A stretch of 64,000 nucleotides of DNA from Pseudozobellia sp. WGM2 (GCF_017810075.1 NZ_JADNYK010000007.1:62001-126000); one strand, 5' to 3'. Counted from the stretch's first letter, positions 32,937-43,623 are shown. Program-made: numbers and translations. Notes: generated from the sequence alone by a model not told the origin.

Positions 32937-34511
32937 ATGAAAATTAAATATATAGCTTGTTTAATAGGACTCGTATTTTTGGGGTCTTGTGACGATTTCC
33001 TTGAGGAAGAACCGCTAAGCGAATTGAGTTCCGATCAGTTCTTTTCAGAACCTGACCAAGCATTTAGTGCCGTTAATTCATTATATAGAAACGGAGCTCC
33101 TCAAATGACCGATGGCGGAGTATATAGCGGTACCCCTTTGATGCTGGGTGCCTATATGAGCGGTTTTTTTACCAATGAATATGCCGGTCAAGAACTACAC
33201 GTGAGCAATACCCAACAATTGACGCTAAACGGCGATAATATCGGCACCTATTTGCAAGACCGTTGGAGAGAACTGTATTTAGGTATTTCAAGGGCGAACA
33301 ATGCCATTAAGTACATTCCGGAAACACCGGAACTTACAGATGCACAAAGAAACCAATTATTGGCAGAAGCCAAGTTCTTTAGAGCTTTCTCGTATTACTA
33401 CTTGGTAAGATGGTTTGGTCCCGTTCCTTTAACTACAGAGCCTTACGAATCTTTGGAAGACCTCTATCTGGAAAAAAGTTCCATTGCAGATATCTATGCG
33501 TTGATCGAAGCAGACCTTACGGAAGCGCTAAATCAAGGGAATCTACCTAAGACCAATATGGTAGACAACGGAAAAAGAATAACTGCCGGTGCCGTTGCCA
33601 CCCTTTTGGCCGATGTATACCTGACCATGAGCGGAAATCCTTTAAATGCCGATAGGTATGCTGATGCAGCTACATTAGCTCAAGATATCATCAATGGTGA
33701 ATACGGATCTTACGCCTTGGTACAACATGATCAGGTAGAGGGTGCCGTAGATTTTGAGAATTCTGCCTACAACAAATTGAGAAAAGGCGATGCCTCTACT
33801 AGTGAAGACATCTATATCAAGGAATATGACCCTGAAATCGGCACAGCGGTATATGCGCGTTACTCATACCCTGTTGCCTTGGCATCTGAGGTTTTGTATG
33901 ACATTACCAACGGAGCCTATCAGCCATCAAGCCAGTTCTTGGATTTCTACGACCCAACGGAAGATTTAAGAGCTCAAGAAAGACAGTTTTTTCACAGCAC
34001 CTATGTACCAACAGGGCAAACCTTTGAAACGGCCCCTTTCTTCTGGCATGATGATACCGCCATTTTTGAAACCGCTAGATCTGGAAAGGATTTTGCAGTA
34101 TACACCTATGCAGATGTTTTATTGATCGCTGCCGAAGCTATCGCCATGAGCAGTGGTGTAAATGCAGATGCGGTAGATTATTTGGCTCAAGTTAGAGGCA
34201 GGGCATACTGGAATACAGATGCGGCCACTATCACCTCTGAACTTTCAGGTTTGGGAGCTACCGCTTTTGTAGAAGAAGTATGGAAAGAGAGACACAGAGA
34301 ATTGGTCTTTGAATTTAGAAACTGGTTCGATATCGTGCGTACCGGTCAGTTCCCAGTTTCCAATGCCCCTGGTAGTATTTCTTTTGTGAGTGCCGTAGGC
34401 CACACCACCGAAAACGGAAAACAAATTGAAAGTAAACATATGTTGTTGCCCTTACCAGGCCCTGAACTTCAGAGAAATCCGAGTTTAGGTACCGACAATA
34501 ACGGCTATTAA
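32937..34511 (+). CDS. SusD-family lipoprotein (ECF-controlled pair)
   Basis: A 524-residue RagB/SusD lipoprotein with lipobox FLGSC (Cys18). Family segments are AEAKFFRAFSYYYLVRWFGPVPL, VYTYADVLLIAAEAIAMSSG, WKERHRELVFEFRNWFDIVRTG and a C-terminal ELQRNPSLGTDNNGY. It is 18 bases after its SusC partner and is followed by a strong terminator, so sigma-fecR-susC-susD make up the unit. No glycoside hydrolase is encoded in it. Confidence 0.95.
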   Translation: MKIKYIACLIGLVFLGSCDDFLEEEPLSELSSDQFFSEPDQAFSAVNSLYRNGAPQMTDGGVYSGTPLMLGAYMSGFFTNEYAGQELHVSNTQQLTLNGDNIGTYLQDRWRELYLGISRANNAIKYIPETPELTDAQRNQLLAEAKFFRAFSYYYLVRWFGPVPLTTEPYESLEDLYLEKSSIADIYALIEADLTEALNQGNLPKTNMVDNGKRITAGAVATLLADVYLTMSGNPLNADRYADAATLAQDIINGEYGSYALVQHDQVEGAVDFENSAYNKLRKGDASTSEDIYIKEYDPEIGTAVYARYSYPVALASEVLYDITNGAYQPSSQFLDFYDPTEDLRAQERQFFHSTYVPTGQTFETAPFFWHDDTAIFETARSGKDFAVYTYADVLLIAAEAIAMSSGVNADAVDYLAQVRGRAYWNTDAATITSELSGLGATAFVEEVWKERHRELVFEFRNWFDIVRTGQFPVSNAPGSISFVSAVGHTTENGKQIESKHMLLPLPGPELQRNPSLGTDNNGY

Positions 34512-34530
34512 CCAAACGGCCCTTTATTAG

Positions 34531-34567
34531 AAACCCCGTCAACTTTTGTTGACGGGGTTTCTTTTTT
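34531..34567 (+). terminator. Strong rho-independent terminator after the ECF-controlled SusCD pair
   Basis: A perfect 13-base-pair stem (AAACCCCGTCAAC at 34531-34543 and its complement at 34548-34560), a TTTT loop, then CTTTTTT. It begins 20 bases after the SusD stop codon. Confidence 0.95.
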
Positions 34568-34754
34568 CAATTGGTCGACAGGTGGTCTCATCAACGTAAT
34601 TCGTACGTTTCTTTAAAATGGTTTACATGCCAAACTTGTATCCAAATGAAATCAGCAAAGTCGTGCTTCTAAGAGTCGACAAATCATTTGAAAAAATAAT
34701 TACAAGTCAAATCCGTTGAGCTTTCATCTAATCGGGCTGGCTGAAAATTTTATT

Positions 34755-35867
34755 TTAAAGATTGATGTTTTGCTTATCGCCCGTCTCTACGGCCTTATAT
34801 ATAGCGTCGATAATTTTCATGTCTTTTACACCTTCTTCCCCATCTAAAGGCACTATAGGCTGTACACCTTCAAAAATAAGTTGGGCCATACCGTCCATCT
34901 GTAAGGTCTGGTGTGTTATATGAGGTTGGTCAAGTTCACCTTTATGGGTACGCCCTTTAATTGGACCATAACCCGTAGATGGCTTCATTTCTACCCAACC
35001 ATCGGAACCCGTCATGAAAAACCGGTCTAAGTTGCTCATATTATAGGTAGATAGGCAGTTCGCCACAGCCCCACTGGGGAAACCCAATTGAAATTGAATA
35101 GTCTCATCGACACCTTCTTCAAACTTGACAGGATCGGTTTTGGTTTCTTGTGCCGTAACCCAAATGGGTTCTTCACCTAGCATATAACGAGCCCCATTAA
35201 TGGAATAAATACCGATGTCCATCATAGCACCACCACCTGCCAATTTTTTATCTAATCGCCATTGAGTTGGGTCGCCGATGGTAAACCCTGATTGCCCTTG
35301 AAAAAATTTCACCTTACCGAACTCCCCATTTTTACGCATTTTTATTACTTCGACCGTCTTGGGCTCGTAATGCATACGATAACCTATCAACAGTTTTACA
35401 TTCGCGGCTTTACACGCATCGACCATGGCCTGCCCTTCTTCCGCATTAATAGCCATGGGCTTTTCGCAAATAACATGTTTGCCAGCTTTTGCAACTCTTA
35501 TCGATTGGTCTTTATGCAATCCGTTAGGAGTAATAACATATACCGCATCGATATCGGCATTATCTTTTATCGCATCGAAATTCTCATAATTATAACAGTT
35601 CTTTTTTGGGATACCGTATTTCGATTGCCAATCTTTAATCTTAGAAGGGGTACCACTAATGACGCCGACCAGTTTAGCTCTTTTACAATCTTTCATGGCC
35701 TCGGCCACTCGTGTACCATAACTGCCCAAACCCATAATGGCCACTTTCAGTATGGGCCCTTCGTAGGGAACTTCCGGAGCTGCAAAAAGATTAGAACTAT
35801 GATATAAAATTGGCACGCCAACAGCCGAAACGGTCAACTTTTCAATAAAATTTCTTCGTGATCCCAT
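34755..35867 (-). CDS. Exported Gfo/Idh/MocA-family oxidoreductase
   Basis: A 370-residue NAD(P)-dependent sugar oxidoreductase-like protein. The N-terminus has a twin-arginine motif (SRRNFIEK, 3-10) and a hydrophobic stretch ending near LFAAP, suggesting Tat export. The Rossmann fold follows (VAIMGLGSYGTRV), with EKPMA as the family EKP motif (catalytic Lys) and a C-terminal alpha/beta domain with GGGAMMDIGIYSINGARYMLG. Export of a folded, cofactor-loaded enzyme is the usual reason for a Tat signal. Members act on sugars or their derivatives. The substrate is unknown here. It is isolated between the SusD terminator and the dehydratase gene. Confidence 0.88.
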   Translation of the reverse strand: MGSRRNFIEKLTVSAVGVPILYHSSNLFAAPEVPYEGPILKVAIMGLGSYGTRVAEAMKDCKRAKLVGVISGTPSKIKDWQSKYGIPKKNCYNYENFDAIKDNADIDAVYVITPNGLHKDQSIRVAKAGKHVICEKPMAINAEEGQAMVDACKAANVKLLIGYRMHYEPKTVEVIKMRKNGEFGKVKFFQGQSGFTIGDPTQWRLDKKLAGGGAMMDIGIYSINGARYMLGEEPIWVTAQETKTDPVKFEEGVDETIQFQLGFPSGAVANCLSTYNMSNLDRFFMTGSDGWVEMKPSTGYGPIKGRTHKGELDQPHITHQTLQMDGMAQLIFEGVQPIVPLDGEEGVKDMKIIDAIYKAVETGDKQNINL

Positions 35868-35962
35868 AATAATGTTCGATTTTGTTATTGTTCTAAAAAT
35901 AAGGATTATGTGTAAGGAAAAGTACTTTTAAAGATGAAAATACATGTCTTATAATCTAGCAA

Positions 35963-36904
35963 TCACTGAAATCGTCCCACCGCTTTAAAATCGACGTTCC
36001 CTCCAGATAGTACAACTCCTACTTTTTGCTTTTCAAACCTAGGCTTATCCTTTAAAACAGCAGCCAAAGCTACCGCACTTGACGGTTCGACAACTATCTT
36101 CATGCGTTCCCATACCAAATGCATGGCTTCAATAATTTGTGGTTCCGTCACCAGAACGATACGCTCAACATACTTTTGAATAATTGGAAAGTTCTTATCG
36201 CCCAACTGAGTTTTGAGTCCGTCCGCAATGGTATCCGTAGTTTCATTTGATTCTATATATCCACTTTGAAGCGAACGATACGCGTCATCGACTTCCATCG
36301 GCTCTCCCCCGACCACCTTACAACCATTGCCAAAATAATAGGCCGCTAATGAAGTGCCTCCAATTAGTCCGCCACCGCCCACTGGGGCCACCACATAATC
36401 AAGGCCCGGTTCTTCTTCCAATAATTCTAGACAAGCGGTTCCTTGTCCTATAATAACATCCATATCATTGGAAGGATGTATGAACGTAGCTCCCTTCTCT
36501 TCCACTATGCGATGTGCTTCATTCTCACGCGCCGACAATGTAGGTTTACATTCAATAATCTCGCCCCCATATTCCAATACTGCATCTTTCTTTACCAGAG
36601 GTGCCGTCGATGGCATTACGATATAGGCTTTGACCCCTATTCTACCTGCAGCCAAAGACAGTGCCTGCGCAAAATTACCGGAAGAGTGTGTTACTACGCC
36701 CTGACTCTTTTGCTCTTCGGTCAGAGAGAGTATGGCATTGGTGGCACCTCTAGCTTTAAAAGACCCTCCACGTTGAAAATTTTCACATTTAAAAACGATA
36801 TCAGCGTTCACAATTTTATTAATAAGCCTTGATGAAAATATGGGGGTTCTATGGATGTGCGGTAAAATTCGCCTGTGAGAATCAAGTAGTAGCTCTTTGT
36901 GCAT
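35963..36904 (-). CDS. PLP-dependent threonine/serine dehydratase-like enzyme
   Basis: A 313-residue fold-type II PLP enzyme. The PLP lysine is Lys50 in GGSFKARGA. SSGNFAQALSLA is the substrate-binding Ser/Asn loop, and GGGGLIGGTSLA is the phosphate-binding glycine loop. VLSGGNVD lies near the end. There is no C-terminal ACT regulatory domain, so it resembles catabolic threonine dehydratase, serine racemase or L-serine dehydratase-type proteins rather than biosynthetic IlvA. These deaminate Thr or Ser to a 2-oxoacid and ammonia, or racemise Ser. The exact reaction cannot be fixed from sequence. No operon partner is seen. Confidence 0.85.
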   Translation of the reverse strand: MHKELLLDSHRRILPHIHRTPIFSSRLINKIVNADIVFKCENFQRGGSFKARGATNAILSLTEEQKSQGVVTHSSGNFAQALSLAAGRIGVKAYIVMPSTAPLVKKDAVLEYGGEIIECKPTLSARENEAHRIVEEKGATFIHPSNDMDVIIGQGTACLELLEEEPGLDYVVAPVGGGGLIGGTSLAAYYFGNGCKVVGGEPMEVDDAYRSLQSGYIESNETTDTIADGLKTQLGDKNFPIIQKYVERIVLVTEPQIIEAMHLVWERMKIVVEPSSAVALAAVLKDKPRFEKQKVGVVLSGGNVDFKAVGRFQ

Positions 36905-37163
36905 AGCCTATAAAATCAGCATTATTGAAGAATAGATATTCATACCAAAAGTTACAAATTAGTAAAATTTAAGGCCTTAGGCACACTTTTTGGATAGTTA
37001 AGAACTCAATCGTTCAAACGCTGATCATTTACTAAAAGGAAAAAATGTTATCTTTTATTCCAACATTTAATCCCAAATGTCGTTATACAGTGTACTATAA
37101 TTGAATTTCTCGTTAAACGACATCCATAAAACCTAAGTTGTTTGAAAGGAAAATAGAATCAAA

Positions 37164-38048
37164 GTGAAACATACCTTCATTACCATATTATTACTCTTTT
37201 TAAGTTTGACTTCCTTTGCCCATAGTAGTTTGGAAGCCTCACATACTTTTCATATTTCTGACGTTCATTATCAAGTATTTAATGACACCCTTAATAAAAA
37301 GACCAAAATTGAAGTTACCTACCCCAACTCATCTACAGTTTGGACCATCTCTGAGCCTGCCAAGATAGAATGGGAGACCATTAATATAGCATCTGAGAAA
37401 TCGATACGTTTCTTTTTGGCGCTGAACGATATGGTGGTTCAAGAACTAGGAACCTTTAAGAACTCATTCAGTGCAGATGATATTGTTTTAGCCAAAAACA
37501 TAAGTACTGGAGATTCTTATCAGGTCGTCGGTATCGAGCTGTTTCCCGATAACAAATACCAGATTGCAAAATATGCCACATCCTATTTTTCAATCCGCAA
37601 TCCGGAAGCAGATGCACGAAAAGCCGCTTACGAAGCGAGAAATAGAGAAAAGCCTGCAGGAGTGAAGGCACCAAGTGAAAAAACAATAGAACCTGTTACC
37701 CAATTTGATGGTAGAAACATTTCTTATGTAGAAGAAGTTGTTTTCGAAAATGAAGACATCACCATCGAAGTTTGGGACCATGGCCGACAAGACGATGATA
37801 TTGTTTCTATATACCTCAACGGAAAAACGGTGATATCAAAGCATCTACTTACGTATCGAAGAAAGCAGGTTACCTGCACCCTTGAAAAAGGCAAACCCAA
37901 CGACTTATTTCTCTACGCCCATAACCTCGGTAAATCGCCCCCAAATACAGTCTCTATTGAAATTACCGACGGCAGTACTTCCAAAAAAATCATACTCAAC
38001 TCTGATTTAAAGAGTTGTGAAGCGGTCAAGATTAGCGTAAAACAATAA
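37164..38048 (+). CDS. Secreted protein with Kre9/KNH-like beta-sandwich and a C-terminal Bacteroidota domain
   Basis: A 294-residue protein of unknown function, read from GTG 37164. A signal peptide (1-19, ending SFAHS) precedes a domain at about 45-150 with the pattern of the Kre9/KNH (Ser-Thr-rich anchored) family: YPNSSTVWTISEPAKIEWET, then IRFFLALNDMVVQEL, then YQIAKYATSYFSI. After a charged linker (152-180) comes a beta-rich C-terminal domain with DDDIVSIYLNGK and YAHNLGKSPPNTVSIEITDG, a pattern I recognise from secreted Bacteroidota proteins. No catalytic residues are evident. A cell-surface binding role is a guess. It converges with araA, 8 bases apart. Confidence 0.7.
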   Translation: MKHTFITILLLFLSLTSFAHSSLEASHTFHISDVHYQVFNDTLNKKTKIEVTYPNSSTVWTISEPAKIEWETINIASEKSIRFFLALNDMVVQELGTFKNSFSADDIVLAKNISTGDSYQVVGIELFPDNKYQIAKYATSYFSIRNPEADARKAAYEARNREKPAGVKAPSEKTIEPVTQFDGRNISYVEEVVFENEDITIEVWDHGRQDDDIVSIYLNGKTVISKHLLTYRRKQVTCTLEKGKPNDLFLYAHNLGKSPPNTVSIEITDGSTSKKIILNSDLKSCEAVKISVKQ

Positions 38049-38056
38049 GTTGAATA

Positions 38057-39565
38057 CTATCTGAACCCTTTATTGATTACATACGCAGCATCGTTCCACC
38101 TAAGTTCTTGCTTAAACCGATAAAGGTCTGTTTTCTCGTCTATTAGCAGAAACTCAATATCCATAATTTCTGCATAATCCTCTAGAGATTCCGCTGAAAT
38201 ATTCTGACTATAACAAGTATGATGTGCTCCTCCTCCATAAATCCAAGCGGCAGCGGCCGTTTGCAAATCAGGTTTGGGATCCCATAATACTCTAGCCACG
38301 GGAAGTTTGGGCATATCATGTTCTAGAGGCAGTGCCTCTACTTTGTTCACGAGCATTCTAAAACGGTTGCCCATATCTACGATCGAAGCATTCAAGGCAT
38401 CACCTGCACCTCCATTGAACACTAATCGAACCGGATCCTCTTTTCCTCCAATTCCTAAAGGATGTATTTCACATTTCACCTCACCCTGGGCAATAGAAGG
38501 ACATATTTCTAACATGTGTGAACCTAGGCAACTGGAGTTTGAAGGGTCGAAATGATAGGTATAGTCTTCCATAAAGCTATTACCCCCATCTAAGCCAACA
38601 CCCATAACCTTCATCGTACGTACTAAAGCGGCAGTTTTCCAATCGCCTTCGCCACCAAAACCATATCCACTGGCCATCAGTCTTTGGGTAGCTATGCCAG
38701 GTAATTGTTTTATACCATGTAAATCTTCAAAAGTATCGGTAAAGGCCGTATAACCACCATCTACTAAAAAGGCTCTCATGCCCAATTCTATTCGCGCCGC
38801 ATCTTTAAGCGATGAGCGCATATTTCCGTCAGATTTGATTTTAGATGCGATGGTATAAGTAGCTTCATACTCTTCTAGAAGTACTTGAATTTCTTGATCC
38901 GTTATTCCGTCAATATATTTCACTAAATCACCCACTCCGTAGCCATTAACCTCATAGCCAAATTTTATCTGGGCAGAGACTTTGTTACCATCGGTTACGG
39001 CAACCTGTCTCATATTATCTCCAAAACGGGCCACTTTCATTTTTTTGGAATCGGCAACCGCACTGACCACCCGACACCAAGCGGCAATCTTTTCTATCAC
39101 CTTACTATCTTGCCAATGGCCTACAACTACTTTTCTATTCATTCGCAATCGAGAGGCCATAAAGCCAAATTCACGACCGCCATGTGCAGATTGATGAAGG
39201 TTCATATAATCCATATCAATGGTTCCCCAAGGTAGATCACGATTGAATTGGGTATGTAAATGCAAGAAAGGTTTCTGAAGTGCATTCAGGCCTGCTATCC
39301 ACATTTTTGAAGGCGAGAACGTATGCATCCAAGTGATTAGCCCTACGCAATTTATAGCATTATTGGCCTCTTTACATAGTGAATGAATTTCATCGGCCGT
39401 TTTCACCGTTGGTTTACAAACCACCTTTACGGGTATAGAACTATCATTCTCAAAATGTTTCGCAATTTCACTGGAATTCTCGGCTACTTGTGCCAAAGTT
39501 TCCGGACCATAAAGGTGTTGGCTTCCCGTAACGAACCAAACTTCGTTATCTGCAATATGTATCAT
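38057..39565 (-). CDS. araA: L-arabinose isomerase
   Basis: A 502-residue cytoplasmic enzyme of normal family length that interconverts L-arabinose and L-ribulose. Typical segments are [16 protein letters not shown] (9-24), [53 protein letters not shown] (the active-site region), [16 protein letters not shown] with a metal-site Glu, and CSYSQ-like HHTCYSQ near the C-terminus. It is the last gene of the ara operon, 19 bases after the symporter gene. Confidence 0.97.
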   Translation of the reverse strand: MIHIADNEVWFVTGSQHLYGPETLAQVAENSSEIAKHFENDSSIPVKVVCKPTVKTADEIHSLCKEANNAINCVGLITWMHTFSPSKMWIAGLNALQKPFLHLHTQFNRDLPWGTIDMDYMNLHQSAHGGREFGFMASRLRMNRKVVVGHWQDSKVIEKIAAWCRVVSAVADSKKMKVARFGDNMRQVAVTDGNKVSAQIKFGYEVNGYGVGDLVKYIDGITDQEIQVLLEEYEATYTIASKIKSDGNMRSSLKDAARIELGMRAFLVDGGYTAFTDTFEDLHGIKQLPGIATQRLMASGYGFGGEGDWKTAALVRTMKVMGVGLDGGNSFMEDYTYHFDPSNSSCLGSHMLEICPSIAQGEVKCEIHPLGIGGKEDPVRLVFNGGAGDALNASIVDMGNRFRMLVNKVEALPLEHDMPKLPVARVLWDPKPDLQTAAAAWIYGGGAHHTCYSQNISAESLEDYAEIMDIEFLLIDEKTDLYRFKQELRWNDAAYVINKGFR

Positions 39566-39584
39566 TCTTAAGTTTCTGTGTAGG

Positions 39585-41210
39585 TTACAATGTTAATGTA
39601 CTAAAGGAAATCATAATGTACACTACGATCAATAAAACGACAACCGATGTGATTATGTCCCAAATATTATAGCTCAATTTATCTTCTGCCTTTTGCTCGC
39701 TGGTTACGCTACCGAAGGTCAAACCGGCCAGCTGAGCTTTCGAAGGTGCAGGGTAAAACATGCTTACCACAACCGCAATGGCGATGCACATGGCAAAAAA
39801 GTATGCCCCAAAAACCAACCAATTAATGTCGGCAATCTTGAATATTAAACTATCAGTGGCAAAACTAGACTTTAAAATCTCTAAGGTCAACTTCGAAAAA
39901 CCGATGATAAAACCACCAACCAATGTGGCAATCGCCCCGTTAGCATTAATTCGCTTATAAAAGATACCTAGTAGGAAAACGGCAGCAATAGGTGGTGAGA
40001 TATAGGCCTGTACATTCTGAAGGTATTCGTATAATCCGTCGGATAAGGTCGTTATAATGGGGATCCATAAAAGACCGAGACCTACTACGAAAAAAGTAGC
40101 TATACGCCCTGTTTTCACCAATTCTTCTTCTGGCTTTTCAGGTTTCAACTTTTTATAAATATCAAGGGTAAATAGCGTTGAGCATGAATTGAATACCGAA
40201 GCCAATGAACTCATCAAAGCAGCCAACAATCCGGCAGCTACCAAACCTCTTAGCCCGGATGGCATCAGATTACTCATCAATACGGGAAAAGCCTCATCAG
40301 GACTATCCCAGTCCAGTTTTCCTTGCATTTTGAGACCTAAGGCAACTACGCCAGGAATAAGGAACAAGAAAATCGGCATTAGTTTTAAAAGAGCTCCGAA
40401 AATACTACCTCTTCTCCCTTCTTTGATATTTTTGGCCGTCAGTACCCTTTGCACAATGACCTGATCGGTACACCAGTACCAAATACCCACTACCGTACTC
40501 GTTATGAATAAGGGTAACCACGGATAATCGGGGTCTGAGTTCGGGCGCCACATATTAAAATAATCGGCACCGACCGTTTCTTTCAATTCACCCCATCCCC
40601 CTACGGCATCTAAACCAAGGTAGGTTAAAATACCTGCTCCAAGAACCAATACGATAGCTTGAATAGTCTCGGTATATACTACGGCCCGCATTCCACCTAA
40701 AACTGTATATAGCCCTGTGAGTACCACGGTAGCAACCGCTCCTATCCAAAATGGAATGCCCATTAAGGCCGATACTACGACACCACCGGCATAAATGGTC
40801 ACGGAAACCTTGGTCAAAATATAAGCTATCAACGAAACAATCGAAAGCACCCATCTTGACCGAGCATCAAAGCGCTTTTCAAGAAATTCGGGCATAGTAA
40901 AAACACCACTACGCGCATAGAAAGGCAAAAATACCCACCCTAACATAAGTACTAACCAGGCGTGAAGCTCATAAATGAGCAAAGGCATTTTGTCACCAGC
41001 CCCGTTACCGGCAAGTCCTACTACATGCTCAGAACCAATATTCGAAGCGAAAATAGATGCCCCGACCACGAACCAGCCTATGTTTCTACCGGCCAGAAAG
41101 TAGTCTTCGGTATTCTTTTGCTTTTGTTTGATGACCCACCAGGCCACGCCTAAAAGCACTAAAAAATATAGAGAAATAACGACCCAATCAAGCGTATCCA
41201 ATCCTTTCAT
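39585..41210 (-). CDS. SSS-family sodium/sugar symporter, probable L-arabinose transporter
   Basis: A 541-residue inner-membrane protein with about 14 hydrophobic helices and strong SGLT-like features: [38 protein letters not shown], and helix 7-8 segments ending [19 protein letters not shown]. It sits inside the arabinose operon between araD and araA. L-arabinose uptake with sodium is therefore the likely role. It is more SGLT-like than the symporter of the GlcNAc operon. Confidence 0.93.
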   Translation of the reverse strand: MKGLDTLDWVVISLYFLVLLGVAWWVIKQKQKNTEDYFLAGRNIGWFVVGASIFASNIGSEHVVGLAGNGAGDKMPLLIYELHAWLVLMLGWVFLPFYARSGVFTMPEFLEKRFDARSRWVLSIVSLIAYILTKVSVTIYAGGVVVSALMGIPFWIGAVATVVLTGLYTVLGGMRAVVYTETIQAIVLVLGAGILTYLGLDAVGGWGELKETVGADYFNMWRPNSDPDYPWLPLFITSTVVGIWYWCTDQVIVQRVLTAKNIKEGRRGSIFGALLKLMPIFLFLIPGVVALGLKMQGKLDWDSPDEAFPVLMSNLMPSGLRGLVAAGLLAALMSSLASVFNSCSTLFTLDIYKKLKPEKPEEELVKTGRIATFFVVGLGLLWIPIITTLSDGLYEYLQNVQAYISPPIAAVFLLGIFYKRINANGAIATLVGGFIIGFSKLTLEILKSSFATDSLIFKIADINWLVFGAYFFAMCIAIAVVVSMFYPAPSKAQLAGLTFGSVTSEQKAEDKLSYNIWDIITSVVVLLIVVYIMISFSTLTL

Positions 41211-41240
41211 AATAGTATATTTCGTTGGTTGTTTAGAAGG

Positions 41241-41945
41241 TTATTGTTCTTGACCGTAGTAGGAGTTTCCCCCATGCTTACGCTCAAAATGTTTCTTTTT
41301 TAAAGCCTCTTTCAGCGTATTCGCATTCGGATTAATTTGTAGGGTCAATTGGGCCATTTTAGCTACTTCTTCACAAACCGCACTATTATACACGGCTTTT
41401 GCAGCACTTTTACCCCAAGTAAATGGAGCATGATTACCCACCAAAATCATTTCGACTTCGTTATGGTCAAGACCTCGTTCTTTCAAACAATCTATAATTT
41501 GGTAACCCGTCATATGCTCATAATCGCCCTGAATGTATTCATCTTTCATAGGCGGCGCGCATGGAATATCGGAAGTCAAATGATCTGCGTGCGTGGTTCC
41601 GAAAATGGGTATGTCTTTAATAGCTTGAGCCCAAGCCGTACCATAGGTCGAATGCGTATGTACAATTCCACCGATTTCGCTCCATTCTTTGTAAAGTACA
41701 GCATGGGTTTTAGTGTCTGATGAAGGCCGCATTTTACCCTCTACGGCTTTGCCCTCGAAATCGCAGATGACCATATCATTCACTTTAAGGTCGGCATAAG
41801 GTACTCCACTAGGTTTAATGGCAAAGACCGCTTCGTTGCGATCAACGGCACTGGCATTACCGAAGGTAAAGAGCACCAAGCCTAGTTCTGGCAACCTCAT
41901 ATTCGCTTCGTAAGCCTCTTCTCTTAATGCTCTGAATCTATCCAT
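41241..41945 (-). CDS. araD: L-ribulose-5-phosphate 4-epimerase
   Basis: A 234-residue class II aldolase-fold metalloenzyme that converts L-ribulose-5-phosphate to D-xylulose-5-phosphate. Motifs include FTFGNASAVDR, AIKPSGVPY, RPSSDTKTH, GGIVHTHSTYGTAWAQ (zinc-binding HTH), GTTHADH, and VGNHAPFTWGKS. Its start codon overlaps the araB stop by 8 bases, so translation is probably coupled. Confidence 0.97.
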   Translation of the reverse strand: MDRFRALREEAYEANMRLPELGLVLFTFGNASAVDRNEAVFAIKPSGVPYADLKVNDMVICDFEGKAVEGKMRPSSDTKTHAVLYKEWSEIGGIVHTHSTYGTAWAQAIKDIPIFGTTHADHLTSDIPCAPPMKDEYIQGDYEHMTGYQIIDCLKERGLDHNEVEMILVGNHAPFTWGKSAAKAVYNSAVCEEVAKMAQLTLQINPNANTLKEALKKKHFERKHGGNSYYGQEQ

Positions 41946-43623
41946 CGGTTCTAACCTCGTTCATTATATGCGCCTCCATCGTTTCGCACAGTTCATTATA
42001 CCTTTGATAAATTTTATCGTATTCGCCCACATCTTCCTGATTTGGTTCATAGACCGATGAGAAAGCACTACCCATTTGAACCATCGCGTCGGGTACGTTA
42101 TCGTATGTTTTTGCGGCTACTGCACCAAAAATTGCAGCACCTAGAGCGCAAGCTTGTTCAGATGAAACCACCTTTATGGGCATATTCAGTACATCGGCCA
42201 TCATCTGCATGATAAAGGGCGATTTTTTAGCTACCCCGCCCAAAGCGATTACTCCTTTTATGGGAATGCCTTCGGATAAAAATCGGTCAACAATCTTTTT
42301 TGCCCCAAAACAGGAAGCCTCGACTAGGGCTCGGAATATTTTCGGAGAATCACTACCTAGATTAATTCCGGCAATAACCCCCTTTAAATTTTGATTGGCA
42401 TCAGGTGTCCTTCTTCCGTTCATCCAATCCAAAGCCAACTCCCCAGATGCACCTATCGGTTCTCGAGCTGCAGCTTTACTCAGTTCAGGAATCAATTTAT
42501 CCATCGCCTCTTCGATTAATTTCTCTTTGGTCGATTTGTCAATTAGGTTAGAACTATTCAGAAGTTCTCTAATGGGCCAGGCCAGTACTCTTTCGAACCA
42601 GGCATAGATATCGCCAAATGCAGATTGACCTGCTTCAAGCCCCAACATACCGGGAATAACAGAACCATTTACCTGTCCGCAAATACCTTTTACCAATTTT
42701 TCTTCACCTTCCATTGGGGCTACCAAAATGTCGCATGTAGACGTACCCATTATTTTGGTTAAAAAATAAGGTTCGGTCTTAGCACCAACGGCGCCCATAT
42801 GCGCATCAAAAGCCCCTACGGCTACCTTCACATCATTCGGCAGCCCCAGTTTATCAGCCCATTCTTGGCTAATTGTACCTGCAAGTTCATCGGATGTATA
42901 GGTCTGCGAGAACAGACGATCTCTTAGTCCATCTAAAACAGGATCTAGCGCCACAAAAAAATCGTTGGGCGGAAGACCATCGAATTCAGGGTGCCAAAGT
43001 GCTTTGTGCCCTGCTGCACAACGACTTCTCTTCATGTTAGAAACATCGGACCCTCCTGTCAACAAAAAAGGGACCCAATCGCAATGTTCAACCCAAGAAT
43101 AGGCCGCCTTCAACACCTTTTCGTCTTGACGGGATACGTGCAAAATTTTAGACCAAAACCATTCCGATGAATAAATTCCGCCTTCGTATTTCGAATAATC
43201 TACCTCCCATTCACTACAAAGTGCATTTATCTCCTCCGCCTCCTTGATTCCTGTATGGTCCTTCCACAGCACGAACATCGCATTGGGGTTTTCCTCAAAT
43301 TCTTGCAATAAAGCTAGAGGTGTGCCAGTAGCATCAACGGCAACAGGTGTTGACCCTGTAGTATCCACCCCTATACCAACAATATTATCCGCTATTTTTG
43401 GGCCCACTTGGGCTACTATTTCTTTAATGGTGGCTTCGATGCCTTCGATATAGTCCAAAGGATGCTGGCGGAAGCGATTTTTCGATGGATCACAGTACAT
43501 GCCTGTTTTCCATCTCTTGTAATAATGTACCGACGTAGCTAATTCTTCACCTGTAGCCGTATTCACCAGAAGTGCCCGTACAGAGTCAGATCCGAAATCT
43601 AAGCCTAAGCTATATGTATTCAA
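41938..43623 (-). CDS. araB: Ribulokinase
   Basis: A 561-residue FGGY-type kinase that phosphorylates L-ribulose with ATP. The N-terminus reads YSLGLDFGSDSVRALLV (phosphate 1 region), followed by GIGVDTTGSTPV, FDAHMGAVGAKT, MGTSTCDILV, GLEAGQSAFGD and ALGGVAKKSPFIMQMMADVL (adenosine region). The length is right for AraB. It lies 39 bases after araR, with a half-conserved copy of the candidate AraR site in between. Confidence 0.97.
   Translation of the reverse strand: MNTYSLGLDFGSDSVRALLVNTATGEELATSVHYYKRWKTGMYCDPSKNRFRQHPLDYIEGIEATIKEIVAQVGPKIADNIVGIGVDTTGSTPVAVDATGTPLALLQEFEENPNAMFVLWKDHTGIKEAEEINALCSEWEVDYSKYEGGIYSSEWFWSKILHVSRQDEKVLKAAYSWVEHCDWVPFLLTGGSDVSNMKRSRCAAGHKALWHPEFDGLPPNDFFVALDPVLDGLRDRLFSQTYTSDELAGTISQEWADKLGLPNDVKVAVGAFDAHMGAVGAKTEPYFLTKIMGTSTCDILVAPMEGEEKLVKGICGQVNGSVIPGMLGLEAGQSAFGDIYAWFERVLAWPIRELLNSSNLIDKSTKEKLIEEAMDKLIPELSKAAAREPIGASGELALDWMNGRRTPDANQNLKGVIAGINLGSDSPKIFRALVEASCFGAKKIVDRFLSEGIPIKGVIALGGVAKKSPFIMQMMADVLNMPIKVVSSEQACALGAAIFGAVAAKTYDNVPDAMVQMGSAFSSVYEPNQEDVGEYDKIYQRYNELCETMEAHIMNEVRTDG

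Noticed and set aside
35292-35807. A 171-codon plus-strand frame rich in aromatic residues
   Set aside because: It is the antisense of the Gfo/Idh/MocA gene, whose Rossmann and EKP motifs are unmistakable.
13428-41210. The two SSS symporters considered as duplicates of one transporter
   Set aside because: They differ in length and in the first helices and loops, and each lies in a separate sugar operon.
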